A stretch of DNA of 64,000 nucleotides from Sanderia malayensis (GCA_013076295.1 RQOL01000855.1:3224001-3288000); one strand, 5' to 3'; positions 34,193 through 46,813 are shown, counted from the first letter of the stretch. The notes: a model not told the origin generated them from the letters alone. A program made the numbers and translations.

Positions 34193-36856
34193 ATGTTGAC
34201 ATCATTCGCTGTGCTGTTTGTACTGTCAATATCCAGCATAATTGGACTTTCATATGCAGGTACGCTTGAATCGAATAAATATAGAGGCGCATGGCAAAAC
34301 GAGCCCAAGATTATAAAGATTTTATTATCGTCTTCTTATATCAAGCCGTGTTATAGCAAGAATCCTTTTTGTGATCGGCACGACTATTTTGTGACCGATA
34401 CGACTGATAACAAACATAACAATATCAATCCAATTCTAGCAAACTGCACTATCAACAATGGTGGATGCTCTGCAAATGCCTTTTGCACAACGAGGCTAAA
34501 CGACACCGTAGATTGCACGTGCAATGCAGGATACACTGGAAACGGGACAAACTGTTCCGATGTCAACGAATGCTCGTCTGGGAACGCTTGCCAAAAAGGA
34601 GGTATTTGCTTCAACACAGAGGGCAGTTACAAGTGCATTTGTCCAACTGGCTATACAGGTATGCTAAACCTTGGTGCTCTGTGAACTGTAGCAGACTATA
34701 AAGGATCTATTTAAACGCCATCAGCTGTTGTTTATTATGTTAAATTCAGGGCTTTCGTGTTGTTGGTGGGCCCTTCTAGTATCCGTGAACAATACGAGAG
34801 ACCAGAATATAATCAGCAGGTTATTGAAACACATGTGACTGTAAAACTAAAATTTGTCCTAATTGTTGCAGGTAATGGTGAAGTTTGTTTTGATGTGGAT
34901 GAATGCGTTGCAAAAACAGACGCATGTTCAAATGACGCTGACTGTAGCAATACCATTGGTAGCTACACGTGCCGATGCAAAACTGGCTATTCCGGCAATG
35001 GCACAATTTGCAACAACATTGATGAATGTTCTGGAAGTACAAGTCCTTGTAGCTCGGATGCAAATTGCACAGATGCTATGGGATCTTACACATGCACATG
35101 CAAGCAAGGCTTTACAGGTTTGGCTTGGCATATTTTTTGCTACCACTGTAAATTTTTGAATAAACGCCCGAGCGCTTATTTAATTTTGAGCCTCAAAAAG
35201 GCGCTTATTCAAGCGGGACGCTTACTCAAAAGGAAACGCGTAAACCGCTTCAAACACTACTTTTTGCTACCACTACTAAAAAGCCAAACGGCCCATGTCT
35301 GTCTATGCCGTCTCATCAAACAATTTATCAAAAATGACGCGCTGCACATAGTAGAAACATTTGAAGCGGTTGACTAACGCGCGGACACTTCCTTGCGCGC
35401 GTTGTCGACCGCGCAGCAAATTGTCAGCGCGGTTCACTGTTGTTGTATTTTTTTCCAGGTGACGGAAAATTTTGTGTTGATATAGACGAATGCCTTGTAA
35501 GCAACGGAGGATGCAGCCTTGCAACGGCATCGTGCACAAATACCTACGGATCAAGACAATGCAAGTGCCATGCGGGCTACACTGGAAGTGGCGTAAATTG
35601 TTCAAACGTGGACGAATGCATTATGAATAATGGCGGGTGTCACTCCAACGCAACATGTACTGATACAATTGGATCAAGAACATGTCAATGCAAAACGGGT
35701 TACACTGGAAATGGAATTCAATGCACAGATATTGACGAGTGCCAGAGTAACCGAGGTGGATGCCATGACAAAGCTACTTGCGTTAATATGGGTGGCAGTC
35801 ATACGTGTACTTGTTGGAGTGGATACCACGGCAATGGGACATTGTGCAGTGACATAAATGAATGCCAAAGCAATGTATACAGAAACCACACCTGCCACCA
35901 AAACGCTATATGTACAAATACAGCTGGAAAGTACACTTGTGCTTGCAAATCTGGCTACAAAGGCACTGGCACAAATTGCAAATGTAAGAACTGAAAAATT
36001 CTCGGAGGAATATCCTTCTCTCTGCTCTATTCCGAAAATTCTCTATCCCCAAAATAAAGAATAATGGCAATGTTGAAAATTTAGGACGATGTACGTAGAA
36101 GATATCCTAAAATTCCGAAACAACAACAATTTCATCATTGAATATCAGTATCAAACTCACCACACAACTTCTTGCCTGGCATGTTAGGCCATGTCTGTCA
36201 ATGTCCATCATCCTCCGAGAAGGTCAAACAAAATCCATATTTGTCACATCTTCGGGAAGATATTCCAAGTAGTTTTCACAAAAGCAGACTCTATGGTTAT
36301 TCTACACTTCCTCTTCCGACTTTCTTTCACCTTTTGCTGCGATATGAGATCAGATTCCATGGATTTTCTCACCCTATCCAAAAACTCGTCCAGTATCAGC
36401 ATAGGGTTTATAACAGGCAAGCCAGGCCAGGCCAGGCCAAGACCCCTGAAACTTTGTTGTTGTTATTGTATTGTTTTTGTTGCATGATTGCATTGATCCC
36501 TTTTTGTTCTGCCAGATAACAAAAGGCCATGGTATAAAAATACCTTCTTGGACGTATTTGGGCTACGCACAGCTTGAATAAATTGTAACAATATTCATTG
36601 TTACTTATCTTAATTTTTATTGTTATTTATCAATCAATTTTAGCTGTCGATGACCCGACGACAGTGATTATGGCTGTGATAATAGCTGTAGTTGTCAGTG
36701 GAACACTGATATTCATGATCATACGATTCCATGCGTAAGTACGATTATTGTTTTCTACATCTTCCTCAATGCAAATGGAGAAAATTGCGAAGAAAAAACT
36801 GTCGCAATTGTTGGCCCTGGTAATTTTGTATAATTATTTTCTTTTCCAATAGCCTG
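34193..36856 (+). CDS. Membrane protein with eight EGF-like domains
   Basis: Exons 34193-34259, 34440-34658, 34872-35117, 35459-35983, 36644-36734 and 36853-36856 join in frame to about 383 aa. A signal peptide (1-22) is followed by eight EGF domains, seven of them beginning with the calcium-binding signature D/N-x-D/N-E-C (DVNEC, DVDEC, NIDEC, DIDEC, NVDEC, DIDEC, DINEC). One membrane span (VIMAVIIAVVVSGTLIFMII) lies near the C-terminus with a very short cytoplasmic end. Exons break at phase 1 at EGF boundaries, which fits module shuffling. The short last exon is uncertain: a slightly later acceptor would end the protein in FCKKK instead. Without splicing of exon 4, the frame would end at a stop at 35992, giving a possible secreted form. 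Role unknown; adhesion or extracellular matrix binding is plausible. Confidence 0.85.
35150..35445. mobile_element. Diverged CGAATAAG-family sequence in an EGF-gene intron
   Basis: Contains AATAAACGCCCGAGCGCTTA and GGCGCTTATTCAAGCGGGAC, typical of this family's ends, then a CG-rich stretch with CGCGCG. A clear opposite terminus was not identified. Confidence 0.4.
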
Positions 36857-36952
36857 AGGTTTTGTAAAAAGAAATAGAGAAACAGGACAGATGAACCAGC
36901 AAGGGCTTGCAGACGTTTTTGAGGCTTAGGCGCAAAACATATATCCTTGTAT

Positions 36953-36958
36953 AATAAA
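36953..36958 (+). terminator. Polyadenylation signal of the EGF gene
   Basis: AATAAA about 100 bp after the predicted stop codon. Confidence 0.45.
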
Positions 36959-36959
36959 A

Positions 36960-38624
36960 TCTATATTTAAAAATGCACGAAGCACATTGTAACATATGCA
37001 TATAGTATTTCACATTAACTCTTTTTGATAAAAATTGTTTTGCTTGCGTTATAATGACGAGGGCTGTTCGTAAAGTTGACTGTATTCATACAAATTTTAA
37101 TTCTTTGCATTCCCATGTAAAACTGCTACTGCCATGTAAAAACTTCTTCCTTCCATCTATTTCGACAAACTTAAAAAAAACTTTTTTACATTTGATGGTA
37201 TCAAATTGTGGAACTCTCTCCCATTAGAACTAAAAAGAATGAATAACAAACACCACTTCGCCATGCAGATGAAACACTTTCTAATCAACAACTTTTGAAC
37301 ATTTTTGAACATTTATGAACTTAACCTTATGATTTTTTGTATGATTATTACTTTTAATTTTTACTTCACTTTATTTTTATTTTATTTTTAATTTTGTTTT
37401 TGATTATTCCTTATATCTTACTGTTGCTGTTGTTATTCAAACTTAGAATTGAAATGTAATTAAACACATCAAACTGGACACATGGCTTGATAGCTTATCT
37501 TAAGTTTTTTCCATGTGTCCATCAGCTTAAAATCTTAAATTTTTTAAATTAATATTCGTATATTGTAATTAACCAATTTTTTGCTGAAAAAATAATTTTG
37601 AGTTTGAATTTTGATTTTGCAAGAAATGCGTTGCCAAATAACTTCATTGCTTCAGAACGAGAAACCAAAGAATAATAACCATAGTTTTCACAGATAAGCT
37701 GTATTTTTTCAAAAATTAAATTTCTTTATTAATATTGCCTCGCCTTACACCTCTACGACTAGCTACTAGCAGCTACATTCATGCCCTGGTTAAAATCTAC
37801 AAATTCTTCGTCGTCGAGAAATTTCCCAATAACAAATTCAAAAACACGTGCATACCGTAATGCTGAGTAAACGCCCCATTCTTTTAAAAGCCCCCAACAA
37901 AAACAACGTATAAAGAGTCTGAAAATTCTAATAAAAGCCATTTGTACAAAACATTACCGTATCCAGATTTGTGCCAACGAGCTTGTAACGTAAAAAACTG
38001 TTCCGATAACCAGTGCAATGGTAATGCAGGTCTTGACAATCAAAAATCAAAATAAACGATTTGCATGACGATGTCTAAGGTCAGGAGGGAGTATAAATAG
38101 AAACTACACAGACAAGATTATTAACGAGTCTCGAAGCAGACTCTCTGACCAGCAATGAATGCCAATCAAGAACAAGTGGATCAAAAACAACTTTGCAATG
38201 AGACGAGTTAAGTGATGGTACAAACAATCAAGAAGCCCAATTTCAGGCAAATACACCGCAAATTAATGCACACACTGTGTGTGCTTTGATAAAGATGATA
38301 TGTATCCCCAGATATTCTGATAACGCCATCAACACGTATTGATTACTTTATTACGTTGAATAAAATACTGATAAATTAGCAAAGTCCGTATAAAATGCCT
38401 CACTAATCTCTACATCAGATCCACAAAATACAACAAAAGGTAATTATACAAACATGGACACATGTTGTTCTATCAAAGTCTACACAATGGTTTACCATGC
38501 ACGGGTTTGGACAGTTACAAAATGGGTAGATTATACAGACATTTTTCTTTGTTATTGTTCATGAATCTGATGTAGATTGCTCAACCAAAAAAGATACATT
38601 AAAACCTTGTGCTGCGATCTCCCT
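36960..38624. other. Intergenic region between the convergent EGF and Ras genes
   Basis: No host gene. It contains a non-LTR retrotransposon tail (37130-37560), a possible CGAATAAG-family end near 37855, and AT-rich DNA including the Ras 3' UTR (minus strand; a reverse-strand AATAAA lies at 38347-38352). Confidence 0.5.
37130..37560 (+). mobile_element. 3' tail of a non-LTR retrotransposon (LINE) with decayed reverse transcriptase C-terminus
   Basis: The frame ending with TGA at about 37298 reads LPSIYFDKLKKNFFTFDG, then IKLWNSLPLELKRM, and ends HFLINNF. The 'G-x-K-L-W-N-S-L-P' signature followed by a short helix is the usual end of the reverse transcriptase ORF in several LINE clades. A stop codon just upstream breaks the frame. 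The following AT-rich stretch with GGACACATGGCTTGATAGC looks like the element's 3' UTR. Confidence 0.6.
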
Positions 38625-40803
38625 TTACAACAATACGCACTTAAATTTAGATTTCTTTACTTCATTTTTCTTCTGACTCTCATTTCTTTTGCGCTGTCAA
38701 GGGAAAGTAGAAAGTTAGTAAAAATTTTAAAAATAGCTTGCATCTAGTGTTATAATATGAATGAATGTGGAGATTAAAATCGAAATTGCAACTGTCTTTA
38801 CTTACATCTGTCCAGATTTCTCGTACAAGTGAAAAAAATGCTTCCTCCTAAAGATTCAAAAAGTTCTATGGCATTGAAAAAGTGACTAGAAACTGTAAAC
38901 ACTTTGTCACTGTTGTTGACTAAGGCTTCAATACATACGTGGAATCATTACACAGTAATACAAAGCAATGAACATTGTACACTCACAACTCCTTGTCTTG
39001 TCTTTGCTGATGTTTCAATGTATGGTATGCCGTATTCTTGTGACAAATCCTGAGCTTCCTTGAACGAGACATCTCTTTTGGGCAGATCAACTTTGTTACC
39101 AACCAAAACCATGGGTACTTTCTCAGCATCTTTTACTCTCAAAGCCTGAAAAAACCAGTAAACACAAAACTGACAACCTCTTCTACTACTTTGCTACCCC
39201 TGACATCTTTCTCCGATCTCAAACACCCTGCAGCAAGCTCATACCTCAAGTATTCTTGAAACTATCTTAAATAACGCATGGGACATTATTCGAGGGATTC
39301 ACTTGGAGAATAGTGGCTTATTTCTAATAAGCAAATACTTTTATTCCTAATGTGGAGGGCATTGAGTCTGCAACATGACAAGAACTGACAGCTGATTTGG
39401 GCAAGGTAGTGATCATTAGGAAATCATTCTTAAATAGAAAATTTGTCTGCAAAGAGGTCATCTTTTGTAAACACTTGATGTAGCTCATTGCAATTGGAAA
39501 AATTAAAGTAAAATAGAGTAAAATTTACCAAAGAAAAAAGCCCAGTCAGAGATTTATGTTGATTCGAGAACAGAATGTATTGATAGTATTTACCTGTGTT
39601 CTGTATGTTTCTATTTCTTGGAAGGACTTTTTACTTGTTACTGCAAAAACACAGAGGAAGCCCTCGCCGGTTCTCATGTAATGCTCTCTCATTGCACTGT
39701 ATTCTTCTTGACCAGCTGTGTCCAAGATATCCTGAGGAAATCAAATCAACAAACAATTTGATGTCTACGTTCCCTGGCACTGTGTTGGAAGCATTCTAAT
39801 TTGATGCATAACATAATGTAACATACCAAAATGCAAATTTCACTATCAACCACAACTTGCTTTATGTATGAATCCTCTATGAAATAGATGGATATGATAT
39901 ACCATTAAAAACATAGAATAACGCTTACAAGCAAAAAGGCATAAGTCATGGGGAGCACAAGGCTTGATGACATCTCACAGAAACTTACCAATTGTAGGGT
40001 CATAGTCCTCCACAAAACTGGAAAGTAAATAAAAATTATTGCAAATGTGAAATGTTTTATACACCTTATGTTACAGTGTATTTTGTCTCATCTCAGAAGC
40101 TATGAGAGGTCCACATCAAGGGTAACAGCTACTATTGAACACTCTCTTATGCAACTTGTACCTCATGAGAAAAATAATAAGCCACTTACTGGTTTTGAAT
40201 TAGCTGGATGGTGAGTGCACTTTTTCCTACACCTCCAGCTAAAAATAAATGACAATATATGTAAAAATTGTTATTAAAACAGAGGATCATTTGAACAACA
40301 TAGACTTTCAAGGCAATGCAAAATAAAATATATATGCTCCAGCAAAAACATGCATATGATTCTCAGAGTATTTAAAGAAAAAATGCAAATACGCACAGCA
40401 CGTCCCCCAGTTCGTAGCTAGTAATATCTATTCGATTTTTCACAGGCGATGTGGGGGTATTCATTTGAGTTCTGCAAGGCCAAGCAAGAGCCCTTTGCAC
40501 AAGCCAAGCAAATCCAAACTCCTCACCTTATTTATGCAAAATTTGTGCATCTAAGCCATGATCGATTAATCATTGAAATAAGAAACCGAATCTCTGTCAT
40601 GTCAGGCTAATGGTTGCAGTGTGTCGAGTCTAATCTCAACATTAATTGCGAATAAACTAAGAAGGCCCTCCTAAAATTGCAGGCCCAGCCTATATTTATG
40701 CAATTAACAAACAAACAGGTTGTGAAGGTTAATCGAGAGACTATAATATGCAAAACGTACCCCCAACAACAACCATTTTATACTTCGATGGATCCGCAGA
40801 CAT
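38625..40803 (-). CDS. Ras: Ras small GTPase, 8 exons
   Basis: Membrane-anchored GTP switch of growth-factor signalling. Exons from the start: 40803-40761, 40238-40190, 40017-39989, 39876-39827, 39731-39594, 39145-38987, 38847-38806, 38693-38625; they join in frame to 192 aa (human Ras 188-189). All G motifs are intact: [14 protein letters not shown] (P-loop, glycines at 16 and 17 matching human G12/G13), YDPTIEDSY effector loop, [11 protein letters not shown] switch II, NKVD and [10 protein letters not shown]. The C-terminus is a lysine-rich stretch ending in CAAX box CVLL; a C-terminal leucine predicts geranylgeranylation rather than farnesylation. It is closer to H/K/N-Ras than to Rheb, Rap or R-Ras. 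The FANCB gene ends 645 bp upstream on the same strand. Confidence 0.95.
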
Positions 40804-41448
40804 CTTGTTTATCACAGTTGCAGCTATGATACTCCGAAACTTTGAAAACCAACGCAGTCCTTTTGGAGAATAAAGTATTGCCTAGGCCCTTCTCTGGCGA
40901 CTTTCTGACTCAAGACACAGGAAGTTATTTCAATCCAAACTGCAAATAAACACTTAACTAATGACAGCAACCATGTATCGTTTGAATAGTACGTTCTTTA
41001 AATTTGTTTTGGTTCGTTTTTGTGTCGTCAACAGGAGCCAGTCATAAAAATATTGTTGATTAAACTAGTGTCGCTGCTCATATATGAGCCTTGGAATGTA
41101 CGCCCTATTTATGCTCAAAGGGATGAATTTTTTTCTAATTCTAATTTTATTGACCAATTAGCACGTGAGAACATGGAATACTAGACCCAGGTCACTGGCA
41201 GCAAAATCAAAGATCTTTGGAGATCTGAACTTGAAACACGGGATCAAAAAACATAACAATAACAACAGAAATAGACCAAGAGAAAATTATTTCAAACAAG
41301 TCAAAGTAAATCCAGCTAATGATATGGTAGTTTGTACAATTGATGATGATTATCGAACCACAATATTATATACAACATAAAGCATCTTGTCATTGCAAAT
41401 AAAAACTAATAATAAAACAAAAAAGGTAAATAGCTGCAAAGCTAATAA
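40804..41448. other. Region between FANCB 3' end and Ras
   Basis: Must contain the Ras promoter and FANCB 3' UTR. A reverse-strand AATAAA lies at about 41146-41151, some 300 bp after the FANCB stop. I see no further gene; the plus-strand frame at 41165-41380 lacks an ATG at its start and has no recognisable domain. Confidence 0.4.
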
Positions 41449-44400
41449 CTATCGAAGCTTGAAGTCCGTTGAATCGAAGCTTGAAATGACGATATCATTA
41501 TCATCGTCTGCGAAATTACGAGCAAACAACATTGAAGCAATAGCATCGGATTCTTGCATTGCATTCAAGTATGTCTTATACGTATCATTATCCAATTTTA
41601 TACTAGCTGCACTACCTTTCAAGAATGACTCATCTCTCTTTCGTTTTCTTTGAAACTGTTGCCTAAGATCATTAACTTTATTCGCTGTCAGTTGAGAAGA
41701 CATATCATTTTTACCACCAATACAATCTTCTTCCAACACACCATCTTTCATATCGACATCAGTTTGCTCTATTCCAATGCCACCTTCTCCTGATCTACAC
41801 TCGGCATTCTCCGCAAATCTCTTCACGATATCTAACTCCTTCTTCAGTGACTGCGAAAGGCGCGACACTAAGTCACGCAACACTGCCAATGGATAACACA
41901 TCTCAGCATCAGCCGGAATCAAAGATGCCATCAAATGACGTAATTGATTCGCCTCGGCTTCATTTCTATGAAGTACAAATGAAATTATATAACCAGCAGT
42001 TAACATTGTTCCAATGCCTCGGCCATTAGGAATAACGAACATCATTAACGCTCCTGCGCAGTACCAATAACTACGCATAGATATAGGATCCATCTATTTA
42101 CGTTACCGCGCGTGCTGACCACCTTTCTCCTCCGAATAACGTAGCCCTAACCCTAAACTTGACCCTAGCCCTAAAGCCAATACCTTAGCGGCTAAGGACA
42201 CAGTCAGATCATATACGCTCCTGCGTAGTACCAATATCTACGTTACTGCGCATGCTGACCACCTTTCTCCTCCGCATAAGGTAACCTTGTCCTAACCCTG
42301 ACCCTAATTGGACAAATGCCATGTTCCATTATATTTCACTCGATTTCCAGACGCTCCTCCCCAGTGGAGAGCAGGAGAAGACTGTCGACGATATGAGAAG
42401 ACAAGGAAGACAAAGAATGCACCAGCTTGACGATGTTAAAAGGTGGTCGGGAAGAACAATCGTGGAATGCATCAAACTGGGGAAGATCGAGATCGATAGA
42501 GGGAGGTGGTAAAGTCATCAAAGTGCTCCGACGGTCCTGGAAATATGAGAGTGATTTGACTTGACTTGATTCCCAGACGCTCCTTCTCACTGGCAATCCG
42601 CCCTTCCCAGTCATACGCGTACTTGGAAACGATATGAATACGCATGCGTTTCAGATCATGCCCACAATTAGAAAACCTGTGCACACAATTCCAGACGGTA
42701 ATTTGAAGTGACTATATATATCGGTGGCGAGTCACCAAGCAGATGTCGCTGGATATATATGAGCAGATGTCGCTGGATATATATGAACAGATCGGCACTG
42801 TTGGCCTCGTCACCCCGGTTTACCAACAGAGTTAGTAGTTGAGTACGATACGCGGATGGTTTTTCGGCGTTTCTGCCGGAAAATCATTCTCTCGGAAAGA
42901 CGAAAAGTCCCGGTACGCCGGGGATCTACTTTCTCTTGTAGATCCCCGGCGTACCGGCCCTCATTTAATTTCAACTCATCTTTAACTCAACTTCAAGTGG
43001 AGCTCAGTGGAATCGAACCGCAACTCCACGAGTGGCAAGCACAAGTGCCAACCACTGCGCCACCAGTGTTGAACTAACAAAACAGTAAACACCAAAGCTT
43101 CTATTCTGGATTTGAATGCGAATTGACGGAGCAGTGTGTTGTAAACATCAAATATCGACTAGATACGATTGAGCGGAAGAGAAAAGAAAGGGGTGCATCA
43201 CAGAGGGGGGGAGGGGGTAAAGCAACCAACATGCATTTCACCTTACCTGGAGAAGATCTCAACCTCTACTGATTCTCCCGATCTTGAAAATTCCAAGTAG
43301 ATTTCAGAGCATTCTTCAAAAGTTTTTCTCCTGATAAATATGTCGTCTTGATTGCTTACAAATAGCTTACAATTTGCACTTTTCAACTCATTACGAATTA
43401 AGGCTTCCAAACTCGTTAGCTTGCACTGCTCTGATACGATACAAAACTAAAAAAAAAAGATAAATTCCGATTACTACAATAATTGATACAATTATGTCTT
43501 TTCTCTTAAAACATAAAATAAGATACAAACGTGTTAACGATTGAGTTCTTTAGCCTTTGCAAGTGAAGCAACATACAACACGATGAATAAGCTTTAAAAT
43601 GATACCACCACAACATGCAACTATTTTTGAGTAAATCTAACTTATATTACACCACGGGCATAGAACATTTGAGCCTCAATGCCGGAGTTTCAGCAAGATG
43701 ACAGATTTTTGTAAAGGTACCTGTAATTGATGGCGACCTTACCTTTGCGTGGTGGGCCGCAGTTTCGAAGAACATTCGATCAACAGTCTTGTATAATCCT
43801 TTAATCAAATCAATTGACTTTAGCTTAATAGATCCTACTACACTGGAATTCGTAGAGGCATCATCCTTCATTGGATTGCAATTTTCCTGCCAGTTTACGA
43901 CGAGGGATGCATTGACCTCCTTCTGTTTGGAAAAGTCAGGGACGTTCGTTTTTGCTGCAAGAAATAATTCCTGGTGATCCTGTCGAGAAATGGGATTGTA
44001 CGTCGGTGTTTCTGAAGAAACATCTCCTTTGTTCTTTATCATGTTTGGCTCATTGGCCCCATGTTGTGGCAAAGATACTATGCACGATTCACTGGTATGA
44101 TCTACTGCCATGATTGACAGCGACAAGGAATTGATTCGCCTGGAAAGACAAGTCATTAGATCAGCATTAAAATACGGTGTTTAAAAAATCAAGAATTTCA
44201 AATCAAAGCTAGCAGACGTAACTCTGTTTTACGCAGTCACAGCACCCAAAATCATACAAAAGTAAAACTATAGTTACCTCTTTTCCACGATCTTCACTTT
44301 AACAATGACTACCCACTTGTCAAATACAACGGCTTGCTTCTGGTCCAGAACAACAAAAGGCTTCGCAGACTTGACCACACCACCAAATGCAGCTAATGAA

Positions 44401-46813
44401 AAAGATAAAAATGAAAAAAAAACATTGCATTGCCCTCACTGTGCACTGCCCTCACAGTGCACTGTAACACTCCTCCTAACCCCACGCCAAATACACTAAA
44501 CTATCAATATCCACGCGGAATTCACTACAGCATAAACACAAATGACAATAAAACACACAAGATTGGATCTTCAAAATATGCTACAACTATAACTTACCAT
44601 TAGATGAAGGTTGATCATGTGAATCGAAGAATGACACAAGTCCATCATCTCCGGAGAAGACATTGTCATTTCCCTCATAGGTAGAAGCCATGCTATTTCC
44701 ATTGATAACCATATTTTCCATTGACAGCCATGTCTCATCAATCAATGTCTGTTTTCTTCGAGCAAGGACCTCGTTATCGCGTATCTTGGCTTTAACAGCC
44801 TACATATTGCAAAGGATGGTAATACTTAGCATCAAACAAATTTTCCACAAAAAACAAATAGTTAAATGCATTATGATATGGTCGTGCATAGTAATGCAAT
44901 ACGCGGTAATTTTAGGTATAAAAAGTATGCGCAGTGGAGTAGTTATTGGTACTGCACAGGAGCATATATGACGTGACAGTGTCCATAATAGCCGAGGCAT
45001 TGCCTTTAGGGTTAGAGCTAGGGTTAGGGCCAGCTGACTTTGATGCTGATATAAACAAAGGTATCTCCAATACCTCGACATTAGCTGAAAGAGCATTGAC
45101 CACTGAATGTAAAGAATCCACTGCTTGACTATCGTGTTGTTGCTGTTGGCTTGGTAATGGTGATGCCCTTGAATCCTAAAAAAACCTTTTCTTTAGGACA
45201 ACAGATTTCATACATCTATAAGGAAAATTTAGTGCAGTTATACAATGATAACAGTTTTAGCCTCACCACATGACAACAATGGAAATCCGTCAAACAAAAC
45301 TGCACACCATCAAGAGGTTTCACTGCAACAAATGTTTGATTCAATAAGAAACAGCTCATCAAGGATAACCGATGGCTTTGTTAACATTCTTCTGAACTTG
45401 ACTTACACGAGCTGAATAGAATTAAGATTTGATTGTGTCCGTTGAGGAGAAAGTCGTCAAAGCAAACATCCTTCACTGCATTCCATTGGTGGATGACCTG
45501 CAAACATGAATACAGTAAACATGTAAACAAAAATTCCCTCAGCTTGCAATCAACTGCAAATAAACACTGTCATGTGCAGCTCATAACAGCTAACCTTTTT
45601 ATTCTTCCAACTAACCAGACAAGCATCGTGGCTTCTTGATAAAAGAAAGAATCCCGTCTCTTCGTTTGGTAGCTGGGAAACAGTTCAGAAAGCAAACAAT
45701 GACAATTTAGTACTTTGGATGTGTTAATGATAAAGAGCCTCGTGAAAGTTAATGATGTACTTTACGAGCTTCTTAAATTGAGACAAGCAATCAATGAAGC
45801 ATCATAGAATAATTTCCAGCATTGATTGTGGCAATGACCTGTGCATGCTAATAAAGGAATGATGTATATACCTTAATGAGAGAAATTCTAACACAATCAC
45901 TTATTGGTATTGAACAGCACATCAACGATTCATTTGCATGGAATATAAGAAACTGCTTGTGCTCTGTTGAAATGGCAAATAGCCTGCTTTCTTTCTGTTC
46001 CATTGGCAATTCATAATTCCAGTGGTATAAATCAGCCTTGTTGAAGATCACAAATGCTGTAGTGTAAGGTAGATATAATTCAGGAGGCACGAGACATGTG
46101 TCAAGTGTGTCTCTATGTTCTGTAGAGGTGGAGCTTTTTGCTGAGTTACTGCTTATTAACGGAAAGTTGATGTATTCATGTAGAATTTTCTCTCTACAAG
46201 TCGGTTCTTCTGTCGTGATCAGCACTGCAATGCAACAAAAGGATTTGTTCCATGGATCTTGAGCGAAACATTTTAATTCAGTAGAATTAACATGATATTT
46301 GTTACACGATTGCCCAATTGTTGACAGATCTAGGCTCTCAAGAGCTGGATTCGCGTCCATTCTACCTAGAAATATACAAGTTCCACGTTTGTGGCACATA
46401 AGCAGAGTTGGCCCATCTAGAAGATGAAAATCGTAACATTCTAGGCCATCCTCTTCTCCTCCGCGATTCAAAGGCGACGGAAAACATTTTACTTGGCAAA
46501 TTTGTCCATTAAAGAGAGTAAACACTGTAATTCTTTTCACCTTTCCATTCCTGCCTTGAATTTCAGAAGTGACGGCGAAGAAAGGCAATTTGACATGAAC
46601 TTTTTCAGCCAAAACACATTTGGCACAAATTATCGACTTCTGTCTTCCTTTACTTTGACTCAAATTTCTCCAAGTTAACGTGTGTTCAAGTAATACCTTA
46701 TTTGAAGAGGATCCGATAGTGTAGAAATCCATAAAAAGTGCTTGGTTGTCCTCGCCAACTCTTATATTAACGAGTTTACCAAGATATGAAAATACAATTG
46801 AACGAGCAGCCAT
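41449..46813 (-). CDS. FANCB: Fanconi anaemia group B protein, 10 exons
   Basis: Subunit of the nuclear Fanconi core complex (with FANCL and FAAP100) that supports monoubiquitination of FANCD2/FANCI in interstrand-crosslink repair. Exons from the start: 46813-45872, 45672-45595, 45497-45407, 45322-45267, 45175-45074, 44799-44598, 44392-44278, 44139-43743, 43446-43247, 41965-41449. They join in frame to 899 aa (human 859). Alignable segments include the ACLVSWK...VINQW...CFDDFLLNGHNQILILF block (human CAVWKES...WEKL...LIDDFIGSG-EQVLLLF), the exon 9/10 junction FSRNEAEANQLRHL (human YSRNQTVMFQCLHN), and the QRKRKR...YLNAMQESDAIA end. Sequence identity is low, so the call rests on several ordered matches. 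The ATG at 46813 is preferred; no upstream ATG is in frame close by. Intron 9 (1.28 kb) is filled with repeats. Confidence 0.82.
42003..42315. repeat. Tandem pair of a dispersed repeat with telomere-like CCCTAA tracts
   Basis: A segment with GCTCCTGCGCAGTACCAATA, CGTGCTGACCACCTTTCTCC and CCTAACCCTAA occurs at about 42050-42160 and again at 42218-42315 (period about 167 bp). A third copy lies inverted at about 44935-45035. It spans part of FANCB intron 9 and starts just inside exon 10's upstream flank. Confidence 0.7.
42737..42784. repeat. 24-bp tandem duplication
   Basis: Two adjacent copies of a 24-bp unit containing GCAGATGTCGCTGGATATAT, in FANCB intron 9. Confidence 0.85.
42910..42957. 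repeat. Perfect 20-bp inverted repeat with 8-base loop
   Basis: The arm CCGGTACGCCGGGGATCTAC (42910-42929) and its exact reverse complement (42938-42957) are separated by TTTCTCTT. The arms are GC-rich against an AT-rich background. Located in FANCB intron 9. Confidence 0.9.
43000..43073 (-). repeat. tRNA-derived SINE head in FANCB intron 9
   Basis: On the minus strand, CTGGTGGCGCAGTGGTTGGC is a good box A/D-arm and GCGGTTCGATTCCACTGAGC a good box B, about 35 bases apart. The ends do not form an acceptor stem, so a tRNA-derived SINE is favoured over a functional tRNA gene. Confidence 0.6.
44935..45035. repeat. Inverted copy of the CCCTAA-containing repeat
   Basis: Reverse complement of the repeat at 42003-42165 (TAGTTATTGGTACTGCACAG, then AATAGCCGAGGCATTGCC and TTTAGGGTTAGAGCTAGGGT). 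Sits in FANCB intron 5. Confidence 0.65.

Noticed and set aside
38806..40803. Reading the small GTPase as Rheb or Rap
   Set aside because: The P-loop GAGGVGKS, effector loop YDPTIEDSY and [10 protein letters not shown] motif fit classical Ras better; Rheb has a different P-loop arginine/serine pattern.
41449..42093. Stand-alone 214-aa gene with N-terminal hydrophobic segments
   Set aside because: The part from 41965 down continues FANCB homology in the right phase after a good splice acceptor (TTTGTACTTCATAG); the upstream 43 codons are intron and repeat sequence.
43000..43073. Functional tRNA gene on the minus strand
   Set aside because: Box A and box B look good, but the ends do not pair into a 7-bp acceptor stem, and it sits in a repeat-filled intron; SINE head preferred.
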